A stretch of DNA of 64,000 nucleotides, from contig CAWCUU010000002.1 of the NCBI GenBank assembly GCA_963798855.1, forward strand, positions 558,001-622,000, given 5' to 3'. Below the pieces are notes generated by a model that was not told where the DNA came from, made no database searches, and saw only the letters and a list, made by a program, of their open reading frames with translations. Below, piece by piece: positions 34,215 through 42,512 of the stretch (its first letter is position 1; every line of letters starts with the position of its first letter). Source of the stretch: CAWCUU01 sp963798855. GTDB taxonomy: Bacteria > Gemmatimonadota > Gemmatimonadetes > Longimicrobiales > RSA9. A program made the translations under genes and the position numbers.

Positions 34215-34832
34215 ATGATGCGATGGAAGGGGTTTTCGTGCGCGGCAGCAGCCCTCGTGCTGATGGCCGCGCCGGTGTCGGCGCAGACGATCTCGCTGCT
34301 GCCGAAGGTCGGCGGCTTCGCTCCGCTGTCCGATCTCCAGGACGCGAACGGTGGGGTCCAGGAGCTGAAGGGAAGCCTGGCGATCGGCCTCGCGGCCGAG
34401 CTGAAGCTGCCGGTGCTGCCTCGGCTGCGCGTCGGCTTCGACTACGCCACAAACAGCGAGCTCTCCGACTCCGGGATCGGCGCCACGGGCACGGCGCCGA
34501 ACGCCACGCTTCTCGCCGTGACCGGCGATCTGGTGCTGCGCCCGCTGAATGCCGGGCCGATCCGACCGTACGGGCTGCTGGGCGCCGGGGTCAAGCACTA
34601 CGACATCTCGACCGACGAGCTGACGGACCCCGACCTGCAGGCGATCTTCGACCACAACCAGTCGAACTTCACCGGTCACCTCGGCGCCGGGCTGGACGTC
34701 GGCCTCGGCGTGCTCGGCGTGACCGTCGAAGCCAGCGACTACATCAGCCGCTTCGATCCGGGCGACGCCGGCGACAGCAAGTGGCAGAACGACATCTTCG
34801 CCATGGTGGGCATGCGGCTCGGTCTGTTCTGA
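34215..34832 (+). CDS. small outer-membrane beta-barrel protein
   Basis: A 205-aa secreted protein with a signal peptide (CAAAALVLMAAPVSAQ, cleavage after AQ). The mature part has alternating strands: ELKLPVLPRLRVGFDYAT, IRPYGLLGAGVKHYD, FTGHLGAGLDVGLGVLGVTV. It ends in a hydrophobic strand closing with Phe (MVGMRLGLF), the usual outer-membrane insertion signal. This matches small OmpW/OmpA-like eight-stranded barrels. ATG at 34215 has GGAGG upstream; the next codon is also ATG. Ligand unknown. Confidence 0.85.
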   Translation: MMRWKGFSCAAAALVLMAAPVSAQTISLLPKVGGFAPLSDLQDANGGVQELKGSLAIGLAAELKLPVLPRLRVGFDYATNSELSDSGIGATGTAPNATLLAVTGDLVLRPLNAGPIRPYGLLGAGVKHYDISTDELTDPDLQAIFDHNQSNFTGHLGAGLDVGLGVLGVTVEASDYISRFDPGDAGDSKWQNDIFAMVGMRLGLF

Positions 34833-34914
34833 TTGAGAAGAGTCGCGCGACGCTTTAACTTCAGCGGTTCGCGCCGGGCGGGAGGCCGGCGGTGACGACC
34901 GCGGAAACGGAAGA

Positions 34915-37269
34915 ATGAGCGCAACCACGGCGCCCCGGACGGGAGCCCCGGTCCGGGGTGGCGGCAGCGACACGACCTACCGGCCGCCATACCTCGCGGC
35001 CGGCCTCGCCGCGCTCGGCGTGTGGCTGCTCTACGCCTTCACGCTCGCGCCCTCGACGGCGTTCTGGGACACGAGCGAGTACATCGCGACCGCCCACATC
35101 TTCTCCATCCCGCACCCACCCGGGAATCCGCTGTTCGTCGTGCTCGCGAGGGCCTGGGAGGTGCTGCTCGCACCGACGGGGCTTTCGGTCGCCGTGCGCA
35201 TCAACCTGTTCAGCGCGACCATGGGCGCCGTGGCCCACGGCTTCTGGTTCCTGCTCGTGGACCGCATCCTCGCGTTCTTCACCCCGGACCGTCGCTTCCG
35301 CATCGCGGGCGCGGCGGCGGCGGTGCTCATCAGCGCGACCGCGTTCACCGTGTGGAACCAGTCGAACGTGAACGAGAAGGTCTACACGGTCTCACTGTGC
35401 ACCATCGCGCTGCTCTCCTGGCTCGCGTTCCACTGGCGTGACAACCTCGGGCAGGGCAAGGATGACAACCTGATCCTGCTAATGGTCTTCATCCTGGCGC
35501 TGTCGGTCGGCAACCACCTGATGGCGTTCCTGGCGGCCCCCGCGCTCGTGCTCTTCATCCTGCTCGTCGAGCCGCGAACGCTGCTGAACTGGAAGCTCTA
35601 CGCCGCGGCGCTCGTCGCGGCCGTCGTCGGCCTCTCGGTCCACCTCTTCCTGCCGCTTCGCGCCGGGCTCGACCCCATCATCAACGAGGCGGACCCGAGC
35701 ACCTGGCACGCGCTGCTCGCCTCGCTGGCACGCAAGCAGTACGACAAGCCGTCGATTCTCATGAACCCGGTCACGCGCGACACGGGCCGCGACATCTCGC
35801 TCGTGATGGCGCAGATCGGCAACTACCTGCAGTACTTCGACTGGCAGTGGGCGAGATCGATCGCGGGCAACGTCTCGGTGTTCGGCGGCATGCGCCCGGT
35901 CATCACCGCCCTCTTCATCGGACTCGGCGCCTACGGCGGCTGGTCGCACTGGCGGCGCGACAGGATCAGCTGGTTCTACGTCGCGCTGCTGTTCTCGACG
36001 CTGTCGCTCGGGCTCGTGATCTACCTGAACTTCAAGTACGGCTACTCCTGGGCGCGCAACGTCTACCCCGACGTGGAGATGCACGAAGTCCGCGAACGCG
36101 ACTACTTCTTCATGGTCAGCTTCTCGGTGTGGGGGCTGTGGGCCGGGATCGGAATCGCCGCACTCTGGCAGCGGTTCAGCGAGGATCTGCTGCCCCGGGT
36201 CCGCTCGATCGGCCGCGCCTACGCGACCACCTCGCCGGTGCTCGTCCTCGCGCTGCTTCCGCTCGCGCTGAACTGGAGCTGGGCGTCGCGAGCGAACGAC
36301 TACTTCGCCCGCGACTGGGCGTACGACCTGCTCATGAGCGTCGAGCCCTACGGAGTGCTGTTCACGAATGGAGACAACGACACCTTTCCACTCTGGTACG
36401 TGCAGGAGGTGGAGGGCGTCCGGCGGGATGTGACCGTGATCGTCACGTCGTACCTCAACACGCCGTGGTACGTGAAGCAGCTGCGCGAGCTCACGAAGCC
36501 GTGCCCGCCCGGAGTCGACCCACTCGCCGACCCGACGCGCATTGTCTGCCAGCGACCGTATCAGCCGGACAAGTCGGGAGGCTTCTACGAGAGGCTCGCG
36601 GAGAGGCAAGCGCCCACCACGGCGCGTGAGCCAATCCCGCAAGTGCCGCCCAGGAGCCTGCTGACTCCGCCGACGCGGTCCATCATCCCGCTCTCGGATA
36701 CCGAGATCGACCGCATCGCCGGGACCTATCCGTTCCGGACCGATCAGACGCTCTCGTTCACGGCCGGCAAGGTCGAGACGACGCTGTCGGAGGGCACGGT
36801 GATGCTGCCGGCGGATGTATTCATGACGGCGATCCTCACCGAGATCATGAAGGCACCCGCGGACCGGCCGATCTACTACGCGAGCACGACGCAGACCTAT
36901 CGCGATCTGAATCTGGACGACTTCCTGATCCGCCAGGGCTTCGCTTATCAGCTGCACGACGGACCCGTCGAGGCCGACTCGACCCGCGGCATCTACCAGC
37001 TGCCGACCAACAGCCCCTTCCGGACGGTGGTGGGCCGCTACTTCGACCTGCCGCGCACCGATTCGCTGCTCTGGGACGTGTTCGTCCACCGCCCCGGCAT
37101 TCCGGAGAAATGGCCGCACTGGGTGGATGCCGCGACACAGAACATCCCCTACTACTACTCGTGGACGCACTACGCCGCGGCGCAGGTGCACTACATGCTC
37201 GGCGAGGAGCAGAAGGCGCAGCGACACCTCGAGCGGGCCGAGGCTTGGAGCAAGCTCGCGGAGAAGTAG
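34915..37269 (+). CDS. DUF2723 multi-pass membrane protein
   Basis: A 784-aa integral membrane protein of the DUF2723/TMEM260-like family, related to PMT-type O-mannosyltransferases. The N-terminal region has the family hallmark STAFWDTSEYIATAHIF with acidic residues in the first loop and HPPGNPLFVVLARAWEVL after it. About eleven hydrophobic segments follow, then a soluble region with FTNGDNDTFPLWYVQEVEGV and a C-terminal TPR-like tail (EEQKAQRHLERAEAW). I infer a sugar transfer role in the periplasm. Followed eight bases later by a transporter gene. Confidence 0.9.
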   Translation: MSATTAPRTGAPVRGGGSDTTYRPPYLAAGLAALGVWLLYAFTLAPSTAFWDTSEYIATAHIFSIPHPPGNPLFVVLARAWEVLLAPTGLSVAVRINLFSATMGAVAHGFWFLLVDRILAFFTPDRRFRIAGAAAAVLISATAFTVWNQSNVNEKVYTVSLCTIALLSWLAFHWRDNLGQGKDDNLILLMVFILALSVGNHLMAFLAAPALVLFILLVEPRTLLNWKLYAAALVAAVVGLSVHLFLPLRAGLDPIINEADPSTWHALLASLARKQYDKPSILMNPVTRDTGRDISLVMAQIGNYLQYFDWQWARSIAGNVSVFGGMRPVITALFIGLGAYGGWSHWRRDRISWFYVALLFSTLSLGLVIYLNFKYGYSWARNVYPDVEMHEVRERDYFFMVSFSVWGLWAGIGIAALWQRFSEDLLPRVRSIGRAYATTSPVLVLALLPLALNWSWASRANDYFARDWAYDLLMSVEPYGVLFTNGDNDTFPLWYVQEVEGVRRDVTVIVTSYLNTPWYVKQLRELTKPCPPGVDPLADPTRIVCQRPYQPDKSGGFYERLAERQAPTTAREPIPQVPPRSLLTPPTRSIIPLSDTEIDRIAGTYPFRTDQTLSFTAGKVETTLSEGTVMLPADVFMTAILTEIMKAPADRPIYYASTTQTYRDLNLDDFLIRQGFAYQLHDGPVEADSTRGIYQLPTNSPFRTVVGRYFDLPRTDSLLWDVFVHRPGIPEKWPHWVDAATQNIPYYYSWTHYAAAQVHYMLGEEQKAQRHLERAEAWSKLAEK

Positions 37270-37277
37270 CCGCTTCG

Positions 37278-38255
37278 TTGGCAACGAGGCCCGATCCCCC
37301 ATTCGACCCCCCCACGCCACGGCCGGCTTTCGGCGCCATCCTCGTGCTGCTGGCGGCGATGCTCTGGGGCACGCTCGGCATCTTCGGCAAGTCGCTCTAC
37401 GCCCGCGGGCTGACCCCGATGGAGGTCGCGAGCGTACGCGCCGCGGTGGGGCTCGTCGGCCTCGCGCTCTGGTTCGCTCCACGCCCACGACGGCTCCGCG
37501 TGAGAGCGCGCGATCTGCCCCTCCTGATCGCGTACGGAGTCATCGGATACGCGGTATTCGAAACGCTGTTCTTCTCCGCGCTTGCACGCTCGCCCGTCGC
37601 CATCGCGGCGGCCCTGCTCTACACCGCGCCGGCATTCGTGCTGATCTTCGGCTGGATCACCGGCGATGAGCCGTTTCGCGTCGCTCGCCTGCTCCCGCTC
37701 GGCCTCGTGCTCGCCGGAGTCTTCCTCGTCACCGGCGCGGCGCGTACCCTGCTCGTCGGGGCGACGTCGCTCTCGCCCCTCGCGCTCGCGCTCGGCCTCG
37801 CCTCCGGGCTCATGTACGCGCTGTTCACCTGGTTCGGTAAGCGAGCCGCCGCACGACACCGCCCCACGCCGCTGATCTTCTACGTCTTCCTATTCGCGAC
37901 GCTGGCGCTAGCGATCCCGGCCCCACCGTGGCGGGTCGCAGCCGCGCACCCCGACGCGGTGCCGCTGCTCGTGCTGCTCGGCCTCGTGCCCACGCTCGGA
38001 GCGTACGTGCTGTACGCGACCGCGCTGCACCACCTGCCGGCGAGCACGGCCAGCATGCTCGCATCGGTCGAGCCGGTCGTCGCCGGGCTGCTCGGCTTCT
38101 CGCTGCTCGGTGAGGCACTGTCGTGGGACCGGATGTTGGGGATCGGGCTGGTCGTCGCCGCCGCGGCGTTGCTGGCGCGCGGAGAGCACCAGTCGACGAC
38201 AGCACCGGCGGACGCGGTGCCGGTCGCTGCGGACGCGCCCGGTCACGCGCACTGA
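37278..38255 (+). CDS. EamA/DMT superfamily transporter
   Basis: A 325-aa permease with ten membrane helices in two EamA repeats (AAMLWGTLGIFGKSLYARGL at the first and FTWFGKRAAARH at the second). The conserved LLYTAPAFVLIFGWITGDEP and ALHHLPASTASMLASVEPVV segments place it with RhaT/YdcZ-like metabolite exporters. TTG at 37278, just after the DUF2723 stop, is chosen because no ATG precedes the first helix. It ends two bases from the end of sbcC. Substrate unknown. Confidence 0.88.
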   Translation: MATRPDPPFDPPTPRPAFGAILVLLAAMLWGTLGIFGKSLYARGLTPMEVASVRAAVGLVGLALWFAPRPRRLRVRARDLPLLIAYGVIGYAVFETLFFSALARSPVAIAAALLYTAPAFVLIFGWITGDEPFRVARLLPLGLVLAGVFLVTGAARTLLVGATSLSPLALALGLASGLMYALFTWFGKRAAARHRPTPLIFYVFLFATLALAIPAPPWRVAAAHPDAVPLLVLLGLVPTLGAYVLYATALHHLPASTASMLASVEPVVAGLLGFSLLGEALSWDRMLGIGLVVAAAALLARGEHQSTTAPADAVPVAADAPGHAH

Positions 38256-38257
38256 CC

Positions 38258-40690
38258 CTACGCTTCGATCAGCTCCGCCTCCGGCGCCGGCCCCTCCTCG
38301 GTGCGGACGATGCTCGCGCCGGTGCGCTCGTCGAAGTCCACGCGCACGACGTTGTCGAGGCCGTCATGGACGGTCTCGATGTGCGTGATCAGGATGACCT
38401 GTTCGAAGCGGTCGCCGAGGCGGTGCAGCAGCTGGATCACGTTGTCGCGACGATCGACGTCCAGCGATCCGAACACCTCGTCGAGGATCAGGATGGAGAG
38501 CGGATGGCCGGCGCGCTCCGCGATCATCTGGCTGATGGCGAGTCGCAGGACGAGGTTCGCAATGTCCTCCTCTCCGCCGCTGATGACGGGCTTCTCGTCG
38601 CCTTCGTCGAGGACCAGGATATTGTAGGAGTCGTCGATTTCGATGCTCGTGTAGCGGCCGTCGGTAATCTCGGCGAGGAACCGTGAGGCGAGCTCACCGA
38701 GCTCGGGACGAACGCGGTCGTTGAGCTCCTGGCGGAGCCGGCTGAACGCGGCATCCAGCTCGTTGTGGTGCCGCACCTCGGTCTCCAGGTCGTCGAGCTT
38801 CGCGCGTCGCTCCCGGTAGGCGGTCTCGTCGTCGCGGGCTCCGGCGAGCGCCTGCTCCGCCGCGCGCACCTCGCCGGATGTCTCGCTGCGCTTCAGCTCC
38901 GCGCGGCGCGCGGCGTCTGTCGCTGCCTCGTGCGCCGCGCCCAGCCCGCGATACGCACCCTCGTCGAATGCGATCTCCGCGTGCTCCTTCTCGAGCGCGG
39001 CAATGCGCTGTGCCGCGGCGGCCGCGACCTCCTGCGCCTCGCCCCGCTCCCTCTCGCGCGTGGCGCGCGCCTCCACGACCTGCTCCAGCCGTGCAACCTC
39101 ACGCTCCACGGCGCGAAGCTCCTCGAGACGTCGCTCGGCGGCGCGGTGCGCCTCCGCGTCGTAGCCGGTCTGCAGCTCGGCGAGCTCGGCCCGCAGCCGG
39201 TCGAGTGTCTCCTCCTTCCGCTCGCTCTCCTGCACGAGCACGCCGAGCTCCTCGGCGGCCCGGATGCAGCGGCCGTGTCGCTCCTGCAGCCCCTCGATCA
39301 GCCGGCGGATGTCTGCACGCAGGGCCTCCGCGCGCTCGAGCTCCGGAGGCTGCTGTTCCAGCTGCTTCGCACGCTGGCTCAGCCACTTCCCGTCCTGCAC
39401 CAGCGTCTGCCACTCGTCCTCGAGCCGACCGACGACGTTCTCGAACTCGGCGCCGAGCGGTCGCTCGCATGTCGGGCACGTGCCGTCGGGGCCGGCCTCC
39501 CTCAGCTCCGCGATCTGCTCCTTCAGCTCCCGCGCGCGATCGCGGTACTGGTCGAGCTTCGTGCGCACGTCCTGACGCGTCCCCACCCATTCGCGGTGCC
39601 GCTGCTCGACGCCCTGCTCGGCCTCGTCCAGCGCGGCGTGTCTGTCGGCGAGCTGCGCCTCCACCTGCCTCAGCAGCTCGGGCGCCTGCTCGAGCCGCTT
39701 CATCCGCTCCACGGACTCCGCCAGCTCCTCGGCGAGCGCGACCTCGCGCTCCGCCTGGGCGCGACGTCGCTCGTCCCGCCGCGCGAGCTCCGACTGCCGC
39801 TCGCACGTCTCGACCAGCCCCGGCAAGGCCTCGAGATCGCCTCTCAGCACGACGAGTCTCGCGTCTGCCTCGGCGATCCGCTTCAGCTCCGTCGACGCCC
39901 GCTCCGCGTCGCGCTCCGCCGTCTCCCGCTCCCGGTCCGCGACCTCGACCGCATGAGCCAGCTCGCGGGAGCGCTCCCGCGCCCTCTGCGCATCCAGCCA
40001 GCGCGGCTTCAGCGCGTCCAGCTCGGCCTGCGCGCCGGCGTGCGCGGCCCGCGCCGTCTCGAGCGACACGGTCGTCTCGCGCAGCCGGCGCTCCGCCGCT
40101 TCGCTCGCCCGCCGCAGGACCGCGACGTCGGGCAACGCGGCAAGCAGACCGTCGGCCTCGTGGCGCAGAGCGTTACGGCGCTCACGGGCGGCCTGCTGCG
40201 CCAGCCGCAACCGCTCGTAGCCAAGCACCTGGCTGAGGAACCGGCCGCGCTGCGCGGGACCCATCTGCGCGAGAAACTGCAGCTCCTTCTGGCCGGTGAA
40301 GTAGGTGTTGAAGAACTCCTCGCGGCTCATGCCCAGGCGGGATTGCAGATACCCTGTTGCGCCGCCGATCCCAGTCGCGACCGGCGCGTCGCTACCATCG
40401 AGGAAGACCTCCGCGCCGTTGAGTGAGCGGACGACGCGGTACTCGTTCGCCCCGATATCGATGGACAGATCGACCTCGACGCGGCTCCGCCCGGGCGCGC
40501 GCGCGAAACGGATCGTGTCGTTCGTGCCACGCGCGGCGGAGGAGCCGTAGATCGCCCAGGCGATCGCCTCGAGGATCGTGCTCTTGCCGGCGCCGTTCGG
40601 GCCGATGATGCCGGTCACGCCATCGCGGAAATCGAGCTCCGTCGCCGCGTGCTGGCGGAAGTTCTGGAGCCGCAGTCGACGCAGCTTCAC
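38258..40690 (-). CDS. sbcC: SbcC/Rad50-type SMC-like ATPase
   Basis: An 810-aa partner of SbcD. Walker A is IIGPNGAGKST (residues 29-39). Two long coiled-coil arms surround a zinc hook CPTC near residue 405. The C-terminal half has the ABC signature region (EEDIANLVLRLAISQMI) and Walker B LSILILDEVFGSLD. It is shorter than E. coli SbcC (1048 aa) and closer in size to archaeal/phage Rad50. GTG start overlaps the sbcD stop by four bases. It is the last gene of a herA - sbcD - sbcC run. The complex tethers DNA ends and controls the SbcD nuclease. Confidence 0.94.
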   Translation of the reverse strand: MKLRRLRLQNFRQHAATELDFRDGVTGIIGPNGAGKSTILEAIAWAIYGSSAARGTNDTIRFARAPGRSRVEVDLSIDIGANEYRVVRSLNGAEVFLDGSDAPVATGIGGATGYLQSRLGMSREEFFNTYFTGQKELQFLAQMGPAQRGRFLSQVLGYERLRLAQQAARERRNALRHEADGLLAALPDVAVLRRASEAAERRLRETTVSLETARAAHAGAQAELDALKPRWLDAQRARERSRELAHAVEVADRERETAERDAERASTELKRIAEADARLVVLRGDLEALPGLVETCERQSELARRDERRRAQAEREVALAEELAESVERMKRLEQAPELLRQVEAQLADRHAALDEAEQGVEQRHREWVGTRQDVRTKLDQYRDRARELKEQIAELREAGPDGTCPTCERPLGAEFENVVGRLEDEWQTLVQDGKWLSQRAKQLEQQPPELERAEALRADIRRLIEGLQERHGRCIRAAEELGVLVQESERKEETLDRLRAELAELQTGYDAEAHRAAERRLEELRAVEREVARLEQVVEARATRERERGEAQEVAAAAAQRIAALEKEHAEIAFDEGAYRGLGAAHEAATDAARRAELKRSETSGEVRAAEQALAGARDDETAYRERRAKLDDLETEVRHHNELDAAFSRLRQELNDRVRPELGELASRFLAEITDGRYTSIEIDDSYNILVLDEGDEKPVISGGEEDIANLVLRLAISQMIAERAGHPLSILILDEVFGSLDVDRRDNVIQLLHRLGDRFEQVILITHIETVHDGLDNVVRVDFDERTGASIVRTEEGPAPEAELIEA

Positions 40691-41913
40691 GCCGGCAGCG
40701 GTGGCGAAAGGTCGGCTTCGTCGTCCCGACCCGAGCCGGCCTCGCCGAGGTAGCGCAGGGCGAGCCGGACGAGGCGCTCCCGCTCGATCGAGGGGGCGGT
40801 CGGCTGCCAGTGGCGGAGGAAGCTCTCCAGCTCGTCCTCGAGCGTGCGGTGCCGTTCCGGGGAGCCGACCCCCGTCGTTCGGGAGACCTCCGGCCGCCGC
40901 ACGTCCAGGTGGAAGTGCAGCGCCTGAGCCCGCCAGGCACGGAGCTGCGCGTGATCCAGCTCGCGGAACAGCTCCCGCGGCATCTCCTCCAGCACCAGCC
41001 GCACGATCTTGCCGTCCAGCCCGCCCGGCACGGACTCCACCACCTCGCGCACGCGCGCGTCGAGCTGTTGCGGATCGAGGAAAGATCCGGGCCCGTCGCC
41101 CAAGCGGTCACGCAACCGCGCGGAGACGCGCGGCAGATCCAGCACGGTGCGGGTCGCGATCTCGTGGAACCTCACGGCGCGCGAGTCGCTGTCCCAGCAG
41201 ACATAGCCCTTCGAGGACGTCGCCTCCTCCCAGATGTTCGTGCTGCAGCGCTCGAGCGACCCGGAGTACCACATGTTCGGCGCAAGCTCGGTCGCGATGT
41301 GGTAATGGCCGAGCGCGACATAGTCCCACCGCTCCGGCCGGATCTCGTCCGTGTGGATCGAGGCCCCCCCATAGTCGCCGAGGAAGCGAAGCTTCCCCTC
41401 GGCGGTCCCGCCCGCGACCGTGCCGTGCATCATCAGCACGTTCAGGCCCGCTCCTGCGTCCGGCTCCAGGTCGAGCGGGCGCCCGGTCGCGGTCGCCGCA
41501 TGCGGCACGCACAGCACGCTGGTGTCCAGCTCCGGGAGGTGGATGCGGCGAGGCTCGCCCTCGACGACCACGACGCGCGGGATCTCCCCGAGCAGCCTCA
41601 GGATGCTGCCCGTCTCGACGGACCTCGGCGCGTCGTGGTTGCCGCCGATCACGACCACCGGCGTGTCCGGCAGCGCGGAGTGCAGCCGCGCGAACTGACG
41701 GAACGCGTCCGCGATCGCCGCGTTCGGCGGACGTACGGTATGGAAGACGTCACCGGCGATCAGCACGAGGTCCGGGCACCGCTCGATCACGCCATCCAGC
41801 GCCATGCGCAGAGCGAGCGCGATGTCCCTCTCGCGCACGTTCACGCCACCAGACGCGATGCGGTGGTAGGCCCGGTAGCCGAGGTGCAGGTCGGCGAGGT
41901 GCGCGATGATCAC
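40687..41913 (-). CDS. sbcD: SbcD/Mre11-type DNA repair exonuclease
   Basis: A 408-aa metallophosphoesterase nuclease. All phosphodiesterase motifs are present: DLHLG (start), GDVFH, GGNHD, HGTVAGG and GHYH. The C-terminal third is charged and should carry the SbcC-binding helices. Frame is open upstream, but GTG at 41913 overlaps the preceding stop by four bases and gives the canonical N terminus IIAHLADLHLG. With SbcC it processes hairpins and protein-blocked double-strand ends. Confidence 0.94.
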   Translation of the reverse strand: MIIAHLADLHLGYRAYHRIASGGVNVRERDIALALRMALDGVIERCPDLVLIAGDVFHTVRPPNAAIADAFRQFARLHSALPDTPVVVIGGNHDAPRSVETGSILRLLGEIPRVVVVEGEPRRIHLPELDTSVLCVPHAATATGRPLDLEPDAGAGLNVLMMHGTVAGGTAEGKLRFLGDYGGASIHTDEIRPERWDYVALGHYHIATELAPNMWYSGSLERCSTNIWEEATSSKGYVCWDSDSRAVRFHEIATRTVLDLPRVSARLRDRLGDGPGSFLDPQQLDARVREVVESVPGGLDGKIVRLVLEEMPRELFRELDHAQLRAWRAQALHFHLDVRRPEVSRTTGVGSPERHRTLEDELESFLRHWQPTAPSIERERLVRLALRYLGEAGSGRDDEADLSPPLPA

Positions 41914-42425
41914 GGCCGTCGCCCATCCTGCACCCTGATCAGCCCGCCTTCGCCGCCGGCCTGTCGCACCGCTTGCTGCTCGACCGCCAGCCGCACCCGC
42001 TCGAGCAGCGACTTCCACTCCCGCTCCTCCGCCTCCGCCTCCGCCTCCCACCGGCCCTCCAGCTCGCTCTCGAGAGAGGTCGACAGGCCCGATCCCCGAC
42101 CGCCACTCGAGGCGCCCCGTACGAGCACCGACCGACGCTCGCGACGCAGCCACGCCTCGCGCCGCCGGCCCACAGTCTCGGCCCGATACGCCGCCACGCG
42201 CTCCGCGAGCTCGGCCGATGTCACCGCGAGCATCGCGAGCACCTCATCCGACAGGACCGCGCCCGTGATCGCCGAGTCGCGCAGCGTCGCCACGATCATC
42301 CCCGCCTCCTCGTGGGCATGCTCCGCCTCCAGGTGCGGCTTCAGCGCCCGTTCCAACTCCGCGCGCGTGAACACCGCCTCCCCATCGCCCCCACCCGCCC
42401 GCCATACTCCGCTATCTCCAGCCAT
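41910..42425 (-). CDS. unknown 171-aa protein inside herA-sbcDC operon
   Basis: I do not recognise this protein. It is charged and largely helical, with a central Ala/Glu/Arg-rich stretch (TSAELAERVAAYRAET), a Gly/Ser linker (GASSGGRGSGLS) and a C-terminal Glu-rich helix (EAEAEEREWKSLLERVRL). No nuclease, helicase or zinc motif is seen. It has a GGTGGAG ribosome site and couples to sbcD by a GTGA overlap. Its position between HerA and SbcD/Mre11 matches that of NurA in some archaeal clusters, but it does not look like NurA and is shorter. An adaptor role in end processing is inference. Confidence 0.8.
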   Translation of the reverse strand: MAGDSGVWRAGGGDGEAVFTRAELERALKPHLEAEHAHEEAGMIVATLRDSAITGAVLSDEVLAMLAVTSAELAERVAAYRAETVGRRREAWLRRERRSVLVRGASSGGRGSGLSTSLESELEGRWEAEAEAEEREWKSLLERVRLAVEQQAVRQAGGEGGLIRVQDGRRP

Positions 42426-42512
42426 CGCTCCACCTACCCCTAACGCTCACCCTACTCCTGGCCCCCCTACCCCTCTAATCCCCCCTAGCCCTAGCCCTAG
42501 CCCTCAGCCCTA
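42426..42512 (-). repeat. TAGGG-rich leader from herA stop to next start
   Basis: On the mRNA strand the herA stop TAG is the first triplet of TAGGGC, followed by TGAGGGC and three TAGGG-type units, then a degenerate G-rich stretch (TAGGGG, GTAGGG, TTAGGGG) up to the ribosome site of the 171-aa protein gene. It has at least four G3 runs with three-base loops, so a G-quadruplex is possible. Confidence 0.9.
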
